DNA from: an uncultured Collinsella sp.
GTDB lineage: Bacteria; Actinomycetota; Coriobacteriia; Coriobacteriales; Coriobacteriaceae
Reading direction: 5' to 3'
DNA length: 64,000 nt
NCBI GenBank assembly: GCA_934654775.1
Contig: CAKUGR010000003.1
Location: forward strand, 97,424-161,423
Position numbers and translations under genes: made by a program. The notes below the pieces were generated by a model. The model saw nothing but the letters and a program-made list of their open reading frames with translations, was not told the origin of the DNA and did no database searches. Positions 1 through 8,107 of the stretch are shown here, piece by piece. The number at the start of each line of letters is the position of its first letter. Positions within the stretch are counted from its first letter, which is position 1.

Positions 1-611
1 ACCTCAACGGCTTTGCAGCCTGCGCGCAGAACAATTCCAGCGGTGACGCCACGGTATTTGAGCAGGCAAGAGACAATGGCTCCGCCTACTATCACGGCTG
101 GGTTGACCTGCGCCCCACCATCACGGGCACGGGTGCCAGCAAGGTCAAAGGCAAGGTGAGCCTGTATCTGGCCGAGTCGCTGGTCCCGCAGGGCGTCGAC
201 GCCGAGCTGCTGCGCGCGGCCCGCGTGGGCATCAAGATCTCGAGCGGCGGCCAGGCGCTCGCCACCAACATTTTTGAGCTCGACAGCTCCGACAGCGGCC
301 ATCGCGGCGAGCATCCCACGACCGCCCCGGCTGGCCTTGTCGGCTACACCGACGGCATGCTGCTGGGCTGGCAAAACGGCCAGCTCGCCTGCGGCGCAGA
401 CGTGACGCAGGATCCGGCCGCCTTTACGCTGGACACGAGCGAGACGGCCACGCGCCCGCAAAGCACGCTCGCCACGCTGGCTCTGGGCCAGGCCTATCGC
501 CTGGACATCTATTACTACATCGAGGGTACCGACCCCGATAGCGCCGACTACCTGCACCAGGACCCGGGTACCTTGCACCTGGCCCTCTTTGCGACCTTGG
601 ACGGTGAGTAG
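1..611 (+). CDS. camelysin/TasA-like secreted subunit, C-terminal part (5' end outside window)
   Basis: Open reading frame entering from the left edge (codons in phase with position 3) and ending at TAG 609-611; about 203 residues are visible. It is rich in Gly, Ala, Thr and Asp with alternating beta-type segments, and its end carries the motif YIEGTDPDSADYL followed by a short beta strand and a Gly-Glu tail. The next gene ends with a very similar motif (WLEGTDPSCTNML), so the two look like related subunits. A SipW-type signal peptidase lies two genes downstream, which suggests both are exported by that enzyme, as TasA and camelysin are. The signal peptide of this copy is outside the window. 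Family placement is an inference from the shared C-terminal motif and the neighbours; no enzymatic motif is visible. Confidence 0.6.
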   Translation, partial: LNGFAACAQNNSSGDATVFEQARDNGSAYYHGWVDLRPTITGTGASKVKGKVSLYLAESLVPQGVDAELLRAARVGIKISSGGQALATNIFELDSSDSGHRGEHPTTAPAGLVGYTDGMLLGWQNGQLACGADVTQDPAAFTLDTSETATRPQSTLATLALGQAYRLDIYYYIEGTDPDSADYLHQDPGTLHLALFATLDGE

Positions 612-613
612 CC

Positions 614-1402
614 ATGACGCATAAGCAACTCGCTGCCACCCGCAAGCCCAAAGCCGCCGCCCCCGCCGACACCGGCCTGCGCCGCAAGCTCACCACCACC
701 GTGGTCCTGGTCCTGTTTGCCCTGGTGGCGATAGCCATGGCGACCTTCGCCTGGTTCTCCATCGCCGATAGCGCCAAGACCCGCATGCTCATGATCGACG
801 CCAACGCCGACGGCTCGCTGCGCTTTGACCTGGACGAGCACGCCACGTTCGAAGAGTACGTCCACAGTCTGGGCTTCGACCAGATCTCGGCGCGCATCGC
901 CAGCGAAAAGGGCGTGGACATCGACGCGTCCAGGCTCAAGCCCGTCACCACGAGCGACTACCAGACCTTCACCTTTGAGGACGGCTCCACCGCCGACCCC
1001 GCCACCGGCGCCTACCTGGAGTTCACGTTGCACTTTATGAGCAGCACGGACCTGCGCGTGCGCCTGACCGGGCAGGACGGCGACAACGGCGCATCCGGCA
1101 CGCGGTTTAGCTCCGACACCGAGGGCATGGCCAGCGCCATGCGCATGAGCTTTACCGCCGACGGCCAAACTTGGGTCTACAACCCCAACGGGGGTGGCGG
1201 CTCATCCGGTTCGGCCACGGTCTTCGGGCTCGGATCGGGCGAGGCCACCGCGGCGAGCGACATGTTCGATCTGATAAAGGATACGGATAAGCCGGTAACC
1301 GTTCGCATATGGCTCGAGGGAACGGACCCAAGTTGCACTAATATGCTAAAGGGAGCTAACTATTCGGTTTCGATGCGCTTTGAGGGCATCGAGGAACAGT
1401 AG
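614..1402 (+). CDS. SipW-dependent-type secreted protein (camelysin/TasA-like)
   Basis: 262 residues, starting two bases after the upstream stop. Residues 1-25 are basic and Ala/Pro rich, residues 26-45 form a hydrophobic segment, and it is followed by ATFAWFSIADSAKT. The TFAWFS ending is the pattern of SipW-dependent signal peptides seen in TasA and camelysin precursors. The mature part is Asp/Gly/Ser rich, with a low-complexity Gly-Ser stretch near residue 195, and a C-terminal WLEGTDP motif shared with the upstream protein. Likely role: exported subunit of a surface fibre or matrix, or a camelysin-like protein. The catalytic residues of camelysin are not firmly established, so no protease activity is claimed. 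The gene lies directly upstream of the signal peptidase that would process it. Confidence 0.7.
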   Translation: MTHKQLAATRKPKAAAPADTGLRRKLTTTVVLVLFALVAIAMATFAWFSIADSAKTRMLMIDANADGSLRFDLDEHATFEEYVHSLGFDQISARIASEKGVDIDASRLKPVTTSDYQTFTFEDGSTADPATGAYLEFTLHFMSSTDLRVRLTGQDGDNGASGTRFSSDTEGMASAMRMSFTADGQTWVYNPNGGGGSSGSATVFGLGSGEATAASDMFDLIKDTDKPVTVRIWLEGTDPSCTNMLKGANYSVSMRFEGIEEQ

Positions 1403-1462
1403 ATACGCACGGCGGCCGTCGGGTCGCACACGACTTAAACGGCAACGGTAGTAAGGGACATC

Positions 1463-2212
1463 ATGCAATCTGTTAAAAAAGTCGCATCCATCGCACTGAG
1501 CGTCGTCATGTGGATCATCATCCTGGTGGCGGCCCTGTATGCGTTTACCACGCTCGCCACGCGCGAGGACGGCAGCGTGTCGGACATCGCCGGCTTCACC
1601 CCGCTCGCCGTGCAGTCCGACTCCATGGCGCCCACGTTTAACAAGGGCGACCTCATCGTCATCCAAAAGTGCGATACCTCCAAGCTCGAGGTGGGCGACA
1701 TCGTGACGTTCCACACCATCATCGACAACGAGTACGCGCTCAACACGCACCGCATCGCCGCGATCGACGAGGTCAACGGCATGCGCAGCTTTACCACCAA
1801 GGGCGACAACAACGACGTGGCCGATACGCACATCATCAGCGACGGTGACATTGTGGGCAAGTACCTATTTGCGCTGCCGCAGATGGGCAAGGTCATGGAC
1901 TTCCTGTCCAGCTCTATGGGCTTCCTCATTGTGATCGTGCTGCCCATGCTGCTGTTCTTTATCTACCAGGTCTACCACCTCATCGTGGTGGGCATGAACC
2001 TTAAGCGCGCCATGGCCGAGGAGGACCGCCTGGCCGCCGCGGCTGCCATCGTGGACGCCGAGGGCAAGGGCACCGCTGCCACCGTCACGGCCGATAACGC
2101 TGCCGAGCAGCTCGCCCAGGCCGAGGCCAAGCTCGAGGAAGCCCGCCGTTTGAAGGCCGAGGCCGAGGCGGCGATGAACGCAAGCAAGCAGGAGGGCACC
2201 GACGGTGAGTGA
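1463..2212 (+). CDS. sipW: signal peptidase I, SipW/archaeal (ER) type
   Basis: 249 residues. An N-terminal membrane segment (about 8-30) precedes the catalytic serine in QSDSMAPTF (near residue 53), a His in NTHRI (near 95) and the TKGDNND box (near 113). The His in place of the usual bacterial Lys marks the Ser-His ER/SipW class rather than LepB. A second membrane segment lies near residues 150-175. The C-terminal tail is an Ala/Glu-rich helix, probably coiled coil and cytoplasmic. It likely cleaves the preceding secreted subunits at the outer face of the membrane. The ATG is preceded by AAGGGA. The 3' end overlaps the next gene by 8 bases, indicating translational coupling. The long helical tail is unusual for SipW and could contact the ATPase encoded next. 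Confidence 0.85.
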   Translation: MQSVKKVASIALSVVMWIIILVAALYAFTTLATREDGSVSDIAGFTPLAVQSDSMAPTFNKGDLIVIQKCDTSKLEVGDIVTFHTIIDNEYALNTHRIAAIDEVNGMRSFTTKGDNNDVADTHIISDGDIVGKYLFALPQMGKVMDFLSSSMGFLIVIVLPMLLFFIYQVYHLIVVGMNLKRAMAEEDRLAAAAAIVDAEGKGTAATVTADNAAEQLAQAEAKLEEARRLKAEAEAAMNASKQEGTDGE

Positions 2213-3899
2213 GTTTCTGGGATTTGCCTGGGAGCTGCTGGCAAAGGTCGTCTACAACGTCGTTGCCGTCGTGAGCTCCATCCTTAACCTGCTGGTATTT
2301 GGCTGGGTTGAGTACTTCAACATCTTTATGACCTACTTCACCACGTTTGACCTGGTGGGCAAGATTGGCGCGGTCATTCTGTTTGCCATGCTCATCGCGG
2401 TCCCCGTGCTGATCGTGGCCATCCTGGTGCACCGCTACCGCATCAACCGCCGCCTACATCGAGACGACACGTCCAACAAGGCGCTCTACCGCGAGATCGG
2501 CCGCCTGAACAAGCAGGTGCTCGACCTCATGGACGAGAAGAACAAGCTGCTCGCGCTCAAGGTCAACGCCATGGGCGGCACCAAGCAGATTCCGTACGTG
2601 GGCGCCTCGGCCCTGGCCGACGACCACCTGCCCACGGTGGGCAACGTCGTGGGTGCCGCTGCGGGTGCCGGTGCTGTCGCGGGCGAGGGCGCCACGGCCG
2701 TCATGTCGGGCAACGCGTCGCTCGCGCTCGATGGCGCGGGCGTCAAGGATGCCGCAGCCGCCATGGCCAAGGCCACCGTCGAGGCCAAGACCCTTGCCGA
2801 GGAAAAAGAGATCGCCCAGGCCAACCGCTTCCCCAAGCTGTCGCTCGTGGACCTCAAGTATCGCGACTGGGAGTCTCCGGTCTACGACGACGCCATCTCG
2901 CTGGAGGATTTTGTCGACAGCTTCCGCGCGTTTGCGTGCAGCCAGATGAAGCTCTACTACACGCCCGAGATCATCCGCCGCTTTGTGGCCGGCATGGCCG
3001 CCTCCAAGCTGCTGATCCTGGAGGGCATCTCGGGTACCGGTAAGACCTCGCTGCCCTACAGCTTTAGCCGCTACCTGGACAACCCCGCGACCATCGTGTC
3101 GGTGCAGCCGAGCTTTCGCGACCGCACCGAGGTGCTCGGCTACTTTAACGAGTTTTCCAAGCGCTTCAACGAGACCGAGTTCCTCCGCGCCGTGTACGAG
3201 GCGGGTCTGCGCCAGGACCCGTCCATGATCGTGCTCGACGAGATGAACCTGGCCCGCGTGGAGTATTACTTCGCCGAGATCCTGTCGGTGCTCGAGATGC
3301 CGAGCCACGACGAGTGGGTGCTCGACCTGGTGCCCACCCAGTGGGCCGCCGACCCCAAGGCGCTCCACGACGGCAAGCTCACCATCCCCGACAGCCTGTG
3401 GTTCATTGGCACGGCCAACAACGACGACTCCACCTTTACCATCACGGACAAGGTGTACGACCGCGCGATCCCCATCGAGCTTAACGAGCGCGCCGACGCG
3501 TTTGAGTGCGAGCCGCACGAGCGCGTGCACGTGACGGCCGACCACCTGCAGTATCTGTTCCAAAAGGCCAAGGTCGAGTACGTGATCGACGACGAGCTAC
3601 TGCAGAAGATGCACAAGCTGGACCAGTACCTGCAGACCCGCTTTAAGCTGGCGTTTGGCAACCGTATCATCAAGCAGATGTACGACTTTATCCCCGTGTA
3701 CGTGGCGTGCGGTGGCACCGAGCTGGGCGGCATGGACTACATCATCGCCCGCAAGGTGCTCAAGAAGTTTGAGTCCATGAACGTGAGCTTTGTGCGCGAC
3801 GAGATGAAGGGCCTGATCGAGTACATCGAGAAGACCTTTGGCGAGGGCGGCCTGCCCGATTCCGTCATGTACCTGCAGCGGATTCAGAACTTCTACTAA
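2205..3899 (+). CDS. membrane-anchored McrB-like AAA+ ATPase
   Basis: 564 residues, GTG start with AGGAGGG 8 bases upstream, overlapping the signal peptidase gene. Two hydrophobic segments (about residues 8-35 and 55-80) are followed by a helical linker rich in Ala/Glu and then an AAA+ core: Walker A GISGTGKTS (near 275), Walker B MIVLDEMNLARVEYYF (near 341) and a sensor region FIGTANNDDSTF (near 398). The DEMNLARVEYYF pattern is typical of the McrB/MoxR-like clade used by McrBC-family GTPases/ATPases. Membrane anchoring and the position between two signal peptidases are not features of a restriction enzyme, so a motor or remodelling role in secretion or assembly seems more likely. The specific substrate is unknown. 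Whether it uses ATP or GTP cannot be told from sequence by eye. Confidence 0.75.
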   Translation: MSEFLGFAWELLAKVVYNVVAVVSSILNLLVFGWVEYFNIFMTYFTTFDLVGKIGAVILFAMLIAVPVLIVAILVHRYRINRRLHRDDTSNKALYREIGRLNKQVLDLMDEKNKLLALKVNAMGGTKQIPYVGASALADDHLPTVGNVVGAAAGAGAVAGEGATAVMSGNASLALDGAGVKDAAAAMAKATVEAKTLAEEKEIAQANRFPKLSLVDLKYRDWESPVYDDAISLEDFVDSFRAFACSQMKLYYTPEIIRRFVAGMAASKLLILEGISGTGKTSLPYSFSRYLDNPATIVSVQPSFRDRTEVLGYFNEFSKRFNETEFLRAVYEAGLRQDPSMIVLDEMNLARVEYYFAEILSVLEMPSHDEWVLDLVPTQWAADPKALHDGKLTIPDSLWFIGTANNDDSTFTITDKVYDRAIPIELNERADAFECEPHERVHVTADHLQYLFQKAKVEYVIDDELLQKMHKLDQYLQTRFKLAFGNRIIKQMYDFIPVYVACGGTELGGMDYIIARKVLKKFESMNVSFVRDEMKGLIEYIEKTFGEGGLPDSVMYLQRIQNFY

Positions 3900-3989
3900 G
3901 CGCGTGCGAGCGCGGGGCGTGGGATAAGGCGATCAGTAGTCCTTGTCCCGCGCGCCTTCCCCCGATCGATCCAACCTATGGAGTAACCC

Positions 3990-6152
3990 ATGTCCGAGAC
4001 CATTCAGGACCTCTATACCAGCTTCTCCGAGCAGATGGAGCCCATCCAGGAGGACAGCCGCTACTTCCGCTATCTCTTTGAGATGGCGCAGGCCTCGGGC
4101 ACCACGATCGAGCAGCAGCGCGAGGAGCTCGTCAAGGTGGTGGACGAGGAATGGATCAGCATGATCGAGGACTCGCTCGACGCCATCAACACCATTATCG
4201 AAAAGCCGCGCCGCTTTATCACCACCGAGGAAGAAGTGGTGCCGGTTTCGCTCGCCAAAAAGATCAGCGCCGACAGCGTCCGTCATCTCAGCCAGAACAC
4301 GCAGTTTTTGGCGCCGAGCGACGATGGCGGCGTCCATCCCACGCGCATCCTCAACGTCAATACCGTCGAGACGTACGATCTGTACGAGAACCGCTTTATC
4401 TACCAGCTGATTCAGCGCCTGCTGACGTTTGTGGACAAGCGCACCGACGTGATCTTTTGGTCGACGGGCAACGAGATCCGCAACCGCTTTAAGATGCACA
4501 GCAAGATCGATGACGCGTACGAGGAGATCGAGTATAACGTCGAGATGACGGTCAAGAACCGCCAGAGCTTTGCCGAGAACGACGCCGACAACATGGACGT
4601 CTTTATGCGCATCGACCGCGTGCGCCGTCTGGTCATGGCACTGCGCGGTGCGTCGTTCTGCCAGATCATGAACGGCTGCAGCGCGGTCCGCAGCCCCATC
4701 CAGCGCACCAACCTCATCATGAAGGACCCCAACTACCGCAAGTGCTACCAGCTGTGGCAGTTTATGGAGCGCTACGACAAGGTGGGCTACAACATCGATG
4801 TGCAGCAGCAGTCGCTGGCGTTCGACGACGAGTACATGGTGCAGATGTACACCAACCTCATCAACAACTACGCCGTCTTTAAGAGCCTGACCGATGACGA
4901 GCGCAATCTGCAGGAGCTCGAGAGCGTGCAACACGCGCCGGTGGCGCCCAAGTTTATTAAAGAGATTAAGGAGGAGCAGGTCGATAGCCCCGACCTGCCC
5001 GATGTCGAGGTCCGCCGCGTGTTTGTGGAGGAGGTCACGCAGGCCCAGCTTGATGCCGAGCAGGCGCTGGCCGAGGCCCGCGAGCAGATCGAGGAGCTGC
5101 AGGGGCAGGTCAAGTCCTGGAAGGTGCAGGCGCACGCGCTGACCGACGAGCGCGATGACCTGGCCGACGAGCTGGACGAGGCCAAGACGCGCGAGCTGGC
5201 GTTGACGCAGCGTGCGCAGATGGCTGAGGCCGATGTTGAGGAACTGCGCGGATCGCTGGAGGACGTCGAGGCCGGCAAGAAGGCCGCCGAGGCCGACGCT
5301 GCTGAGGCGCGTGAGACCGCGGCGGCGCAGCTGGCGCAGATGCGTGCTGAAGCCGATGCCGAGGTCGCGGCCGCCCGTGCGGACGCGGAAGCCAAGGTTA
5401 CCGCCGCCGAGCAGGCTGCTGCCGCGCAGGTCGCGCAGGTTAAGAGCGAGTCTGCCGCGGCCCTGGCTGCCAAGACGGCTGCCGATGCTGCTGAGCTGCA
5501 TGCCAAGTTGGATGCCGCCAAGCTGCAGATTGAGGAAGTGCAGCTGACGGCCGAGCGCGATGCCCGTGCCGCGCAGGAGGCGGCTGACGCCGCCGCTGCC
5601 GCTGCGGACCAGAAGCTCGCCGACACCGTTGCCGCGGCCGAGGCGAAGGTCTCTGCCGCTCAGCAGGCCGCCGATGCCGCGATCGACGCTGCCCGCGCCG
5701 CAGCCGATTCTGCTGTTGAGCAGGCTGCGGTGGATGCCAACGAGAAGGTTGCCGTCGCTGTCGCCGAGCGCGATGCCGCCACGCGCGCTGCCGAGGAGGC
5801 CCGCGCCGATGCCGACGCGCGTATTGCCGCCGCCGAGCTCGAGGCCGGGGAGCGCATTGAGCAGGAAGTTGCCGCCGCCCGCGCCGCTTGCGAGCGCGAG
5901 GTCGAAGCCGCCCGCGCGGAGATGCAGCAGCGCCTGGATTCGCTGGCGCACGAGCTGGAGCAGGCCGTGCGCGATCGCGCCCGCGCCGAGCGACGCGCCG
6001 AGGGCAACAGCCTGTCGCGCTATCTGCTGGCCCGCCTGCGTGGAGATGCCGATGAGGTTGCTGCTGGCGAGGGCGACGCTCCTGCAGCGGATACCGCCGA
6101 GGTCGATGACGCCGCCGACGCCAACACCTCCGCAAAGGACGCCGACGAGTGA
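3990..6152 (+). CDS. DUF2357-like (McrC-family) protein with long coiled coil
   Basis: 720 residues with SD GGAG before the ATG. Residues 1-330 are a globular region including VVPVSLAKKISADSVRHLS (near 90) and ETYDLYENRFIYQLIQRLL (near 130). The YENRF motif is what I recognise from DUF2357 proteins, the N-terminal partner domain of McrC. From about residue 345 to 675 it is nearly pure Ala/Glu/Asp/Arg heptad sequence, i.e. a very long coiled coil, followed by an acidic tail. No PD-(D/E)XK nuclease block of classic McrC is visible. With the McrB-like ATPase just upstream it forms an McrB-McrC-like pair, probably without nuclease activity. The role could be a scaffold or filament coupled to the ATPase. 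DUF2357 assignment is by motif recognition, not a profile search. Confidence 0.6.
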   Translation: MSETIQDLYTSFSEQMEPIQEDSRYFRYLFEMAQASGTTIEQQREELVKVVDEEWISMIEDSLDAINTIIEKPRRFITTEEEVVPVSLAKKISADSVRHLSQNTQFLAPSDDGGVHPTRILNVNTVETYDLYENRFIYQLIQRLLTFVDKRTDVIFWSTGNEIRNRFKMHSKIDDAYEEIEYNVEMTVKNRQSFAENDADNMDVFMRIDRVRRLVMALRGASFCQIMNGCSAVRSPIQRTNLIMKDPNYRKCYQLWQFMERYDKVGYNIDVQQQSLAFDDEYMVQMYTNLINNYAVFKSLTDDERNLQELESVQHAPVAPKFIKEIKEEQVDSPDLPDVEVRRVFVEEVTQAQLDAEQALAEAREQIEELQGQVKSWKVQAHALTDERDDLADELDEAKTRELALTQRAQMAEADVEELRGSLEDVEAGKKAAEADAAEARETAAAQLAQMRAEADAEVAAARADAEAKVTAAEQAAAAQVAQVKSESAAALAAKTAADAAELHAKLDAAKLQIEEVQLTAERDARAAQEAADAAAAAADQKLADTVAAAEAKVSAAQQAADAAIDAARAAADSAVEQAAVDANEKVAVAVAERDAATRAAEEARADADARIAAAELEAGERIEQEVAAARAACEREVEAARAEMQQRLDSLAHELEQAVRDRARAERRAEGNSLSRYLLARLRGDADEVAAGEGDAPAADTAEVDDAADANTSAKDADE

Positions 6153-6865
6153 TGAAGCACGTGCTCCGCGTGATCAACGTGTTGGCGACCGTGGTGATTC
6201 TGGTCGCCTTTGTGGTACTGCTGCGCACGGTGTTCACGCCCGCCGGCGAGATCCCCACCATCATGGGCTATGGCTTTATGCGTACGCTGACCGGCTCGAT
6301 GGAGCCGGCGATTCCCGTGCATTCGTTTATCGTCGTCGATACCGACAACAGCCAGGCCTACCAGGTGGGCGATATCATTACCTTCCATTCGTCCGACGAC
6401 GCGCTGGAGGGTTCGCTCAACACGCATCGCATCGTATCCGTGGAGGCCGCGGCCGACGGCTCGCCGGTCTACCACACCAAGGGCGATGCCAATCCGGTCG
6501 AGGACGCCGCGCCCGTGCCCGCCGCCGATGTGGTGGGCCGCGTGGTCTTTGTCTCGGCAGGCCTGGGCGTGGTGGTGTCACTGCTCACCAATCCGCTGCT
6601 GTTCTTTCCACTCATCGTGGTGCCGCTGATCGTGCTGCTGGTGCTCGAGATTCGCCATATGGTCAAGACCACGCAAGATGTGGCGCGTGCCGAGGACGAA
6701 GCCGCCCTGCGCGCCGCCGTGGAGCAGATTCGCGAAAAACGCCGCCGCGAGCAGGAGCAGAACGGCGCCGGTGACGACGGCGACGACGATTCCGCCGACG
6801 AGGGCGACACCGACGACGCTGGCGCCGAGGGCGACCTTACCGACCCCAACGCCTCGGACAATTAG
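6152..6865 (+). CDS. second SipW-type signal peptidase I
   Basis: 237 residues from ATG 6152, whose A is the last base of the upstream TGA (TGATG overlap); a GTG at 6149 is the alternative. A membrane segment at residues 5-25 is followed by the catalytic Ser in LTGSMEPAIP (near 48), the His in NTHRI (near 91), the TKGDANP box (near 111), a second membrane segment (near 145-175), and a charged tail ending in a long Asp/Glu run. The Ser-His arrangement is again of SipW/ER type. It is clearly a paralogue of the peptidase at 1463-2212. Two peptidases in one operon suggest two substrate classes or a paired enzyme. The acidic cytoplasmic tail differs from the Ala/Glu helix of the first copy. Confidence 0.85.
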   Translation: MKHVLRVINVLATVVILVAFVVLLRTVFTPAGEIPTIMGYGFMRTLTGSMEPAIPVHSFIVVDTDNSQAYQVGDIITFHSSDDALEGSLNTHRIVSVEAAADGSPVYHTKGDANPVEDAAPVPAADVVGRVVFVSAGLGVVVSLLTNPLLFFPLIVVPLIVLLVLEIRHMVKTTQDVARAEDEAALRAAVEQIREKRRREQEQNGAGDDGDDDSADEGDTDDAGAEGDLTDPNASDN

Positions 6866-7003
6866 ACCGCTCGGCGTAGCTCGCCGCGCCTTTCGTCCCC
6901 ACAATTTGGACGCTCGTAGATGTTCCGCATCATCTGCTTTTTCATACCAATAGTCGTGCTACAGTTTGAGCGCTTTGTTGGCAATTGATTTCGGGGGAGT
7001 GGA

Positions 7004-8026
7004 ATGAAACAGGAGCGCTCGGTCCAGCATGCCCATGAAAAGGCTTCGGTGCCGATGACGGCGGCGTCCGATTTTGTCGTTCCGGAGGGGACCGACGAGC
7101 TGAGCCGCAGCACGCGCCGCGCGTGGCGCGACCGCCTGAACAGCGCCTCGACGCGCAAGATGATCACGGGCGTTCTGGCCACGCTGGTGGGTGGTTCGTT
7201 TTGGGGCTTCTCGGGTACCAGCGCGAGCTTTCTGTTCGATACCTACCACGTCGATACCCTGTGGCTCATGAGCGTGCGCCAGATTCTCGCCGGCCTGCTG
7301 TTTATGCTCGTGGTCGTCACGCGCGATCGCGCGCGCCTGGTCAAGCTCTGGACCACGCCCGCCGACCGCAAACAGCTGCTGCTCTTTACCGCCTTTGGTC
7401 TGCTGTTCAATCAGTTTTGCTATCTTTCGGCCGTTCGCCTGACCAATGCCGGAACCGCGACGGTGCTCCAATGCCTGCAGCTGGTCATCATCATGGGATA
7501 CACCTGCGTCATCGATCGCCGTATGCCGCGTCCGCGCGAGGTCATCGGCATCGGCCTGGCTCTGGGCGGTACGTTTTTGATCGCAACTGGCGGCGACCCC
7601 ACCAGCCTGAGCATCTCGCCGCTCGGCCTGGTCGCGGGCCTTATGTGCGCGGTCAGCGCCACCTGCATGGCGGTGATTCCGGCCAAGATTCTCCCCGAAT
7701 ATGGCAGCCCCATCGTTACGGGCTCTGCCATGCTCACGGCGGGCGTGGTTTCGTGTGCCGTGGTTCAGCCGTGGGCTCATATGCCGGCGCTCGACGCTGC
7801 TGGTATCGAGGCGCTTGCGGTGTTTGTGATCGTGGGCTCGTTCTTGGCGTACATGCTCTATATGCAGGGCGTTAAGGACATCGGTTCGGTGCGCGCGAGC
7901 CTGATCGGAACCGTGGAGCCGGTTTCGGCGACCATCACCAGCGCCGTTATGCTGGGCACGGTGTTTTTGCCGACCGACCTTATCGGCTTTGCCATGATCA
8001 TCGTGATGATGTTCCTGACGGTATAG
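7004..8026 (+). CDS. DMT-superfamily (EamA) transporter
   Basis: 340 residues. After a polar N-terminus of about 45 residues come ten predicted hydrophobic helices in two five-helix halves, the usual EamA/RhaT-type layout. Recognisable family segments include GGSFWGFSGTSASF in the first helix and RLTNAGTATVLQCLQ in the first half. It is an inner-membrane exporter or importer of small metabolites; the substrate cannot be told. It has its own start with GGGGGAG 5 bases before the ATG. The 138-base gap upstream holds no recognised gene. The N-terminal polar extension is longer than in most family members. Confidence 0.85.
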   Translation: MKQERSVQHAHEKASVPMTAASDFVVPEGTDELSRSTRRAWRDRLNSASTRKMITGVLATLVGGSFWGFSGTSASFLFDTYHVDTLWLMSVRQILAGLLFMLVVVTRDRARLVKLWTTPADRKQLLLFTAFGLLFNQFCYLSAVRLTNAGTATVLQCLQLVIIMGYTCVIDRRMPRPREVIGIGLALGGTFLIATGGDPTSLSISPLGLVAGLMCAVSATCMAVIPAKILPEYGSPIVTGSAMLTAGVVSCAVVQPWAHMPALDAAGIEALAVFVIVGSFLAYMLYMQGVKDIGSVRASLIGTVEPVSATITSAVMLGTVFLPTDLIGFAMIIVMMFLTV

Positions 8027-8060
8027 CCCCTGCGGTTGCTTTAAAGGATAATGAGCTGGC

Positions 8061-8090
8061 GGCGCGTTGCTTTGGCGGCGCGCCTTTGTC
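8061..8090 (+). terminator. weak hairpin after the DMT transporter gene
   Basis: GGCGCG (8061-8066) pairs with CGCGCC (8079-8084), followed by TTTGTC. The U-tract is poor, so termination efficiency is uncertain. Confidence 0.35.
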
Positions 8091-8107
8091 TATAGAGAGG
8101 ACCTCTT

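Noticed and set aside
3933..5951. Long minus-strand reading frames opposite the DUF2357-like gene, and similar ones opposite pheT and the P-type ATPase
   Set aside because: High GC and few stop codons give long antisense frames. They have biased repetitive composition, no ribosome binding sites and lie exactly opposite clear genes.
2205..6152. A complete McrBC restriction system
   Set aside because: No methyl-DNA reading or nuclease domain is visible, the ATPase has membrane helices, and the neighbours are secretory.
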